A stretch of DNA of 6,426 bases, taken from positions 1-6,426 of the forward strand of contig CAINWC010000010.1 in assembly GCA_903854305.1 (NCBI GenBank), given 5' to 3'. The notes beneath the pieces were generated by a model. The model made no database searches and was not told the DNA's origin. It was given only the letters and a program-made list of their open reading frames with translations. The DNA is from an uncultured Pseudomonadota bacterium (lineage in GTDB: Bacteria; Pseudomonadota; Gammaproteobacteria; Burkholderiales; Methylophilaceae). Positions 6,238 to 6,426 of the stretch are shown one piece after another. Made by a program: the position numbers and the translations under genes. The stretch's first letter is position 1, and each line of letters opens with the position of its first letter.

Positions 6238-6426
6238 TCAAGAATTCCTTAGTTCATTTAACGCCTGCTCCAAACGCTCCACGCCAATAACCTCAAGGCC
6301 CTCAATCCTTTGTTTTGGGGCGTTAGCTTTAGGCACAATCGCTTTAGTAAAGCCAAGTTTAACAGCCTCTTTTAAGCGCATTTGGCCACCTTGTACCGGC
6401 CGCACTTCCCCAGCCAAACCAACCTC
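6238..6426 (-). CDS. radA: DNA repair protein RadA (Sms), C-terminal end; gene continues beyond the window
   Basis: The last 62 residues of RadA, a RecA-like ATPase and helicase that promotes branch migration during recombinational repair; its C-terminal domain is Lon protease-like but has no protease activity. The visible frame begins with EVGLAGEVRPVQ, then QMRLKEAVKLGFTKAIVPKA and NAPKQRIEGLEVIGV, ending in LEQALNELRNS. The first two blocks closely match the conserved end of RadA (E-[VI]-G-L-x-G-E-[VI]-R-x-V and the AIVPKAN motif). The frame is open to the window edge with no interruption, and the TGA stop is at 6238-6240. The zinc finger, Walker motifs and KNRFG motif lie outside. It converges with the DUF1345-lipoprotein pair and has no visible functional link to it. 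Confidence 0.93.
   Translation of the reverse strand, partial: EVGLAGEVRPVQGGQMRLKEAVKLGFTKAIVPKANAPKQRIEGLEVIGVERLEQALNELRNS

Overview
The window reads as bacterial chromosome of moderate to low GC. The product ending at the right edge is clearly the C-terminus of the DNA repair protein RadA/Sms, and the left edge carries a FlaG-type flagellar protein. A flagellated Gram-negative proteobacterium fits well, also because of the lipoprotein signal and the DUF1345 membrane protein. The wording of the RadA tail looks betaproteobacterial, and a Methylophilaceae-like host is my best guess, but that is an impression from memory and not proven here.

Layout, left to right: (1) flaG on the + strand (to 342), ending 19 bases before the convergent end of the next gene. 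(2) A three-gene block on the - strand, read from right to left: a group II pyridoxal-phosphate (PLP) decarboxylase (4848 to 3355), a TPR plus ATP-grasp ligase-like protein (3358 to 2057) whose start overlaps the decarboxylase stop as ATGA, and, after 63 bases, an unusual 543-residue fold-type-I PLP enzyme (1993 to 362). (3) A 298-base divergent spacer (4849 to 5146) with a plausible - strand promoter and dyad for the operon, and a + strand TATAAT followed at once by a perfect 12-base palindrome. (4) A + strand pair: a DUF1345 membrane protein (5147 to 5830) and a small lipoprotein (5871 to 6110). (5) A 127-base spacer with two weak hairpins, then the 3' end of radA on the - strand (6238 to the window edge).

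The most interesting part is the - strand block. A decarboxylase that makes an amine, a probable ATP-dependent ligase with a TPR front end, and a second divergent PLP enzyme together look like a small metabolite pathway: form an amine from an amino acid, join it to a carboxylate, and modify a partner. Neither the substrates nor the product can be read from the sequence, and no transporter or dedicated regulator is visible inside the block. The remaining genes are ordinary or poorly characterised housekeeping and accessory genes. No tRNA, rRNA, CRISPR array, insertion sequence or origin was seen.
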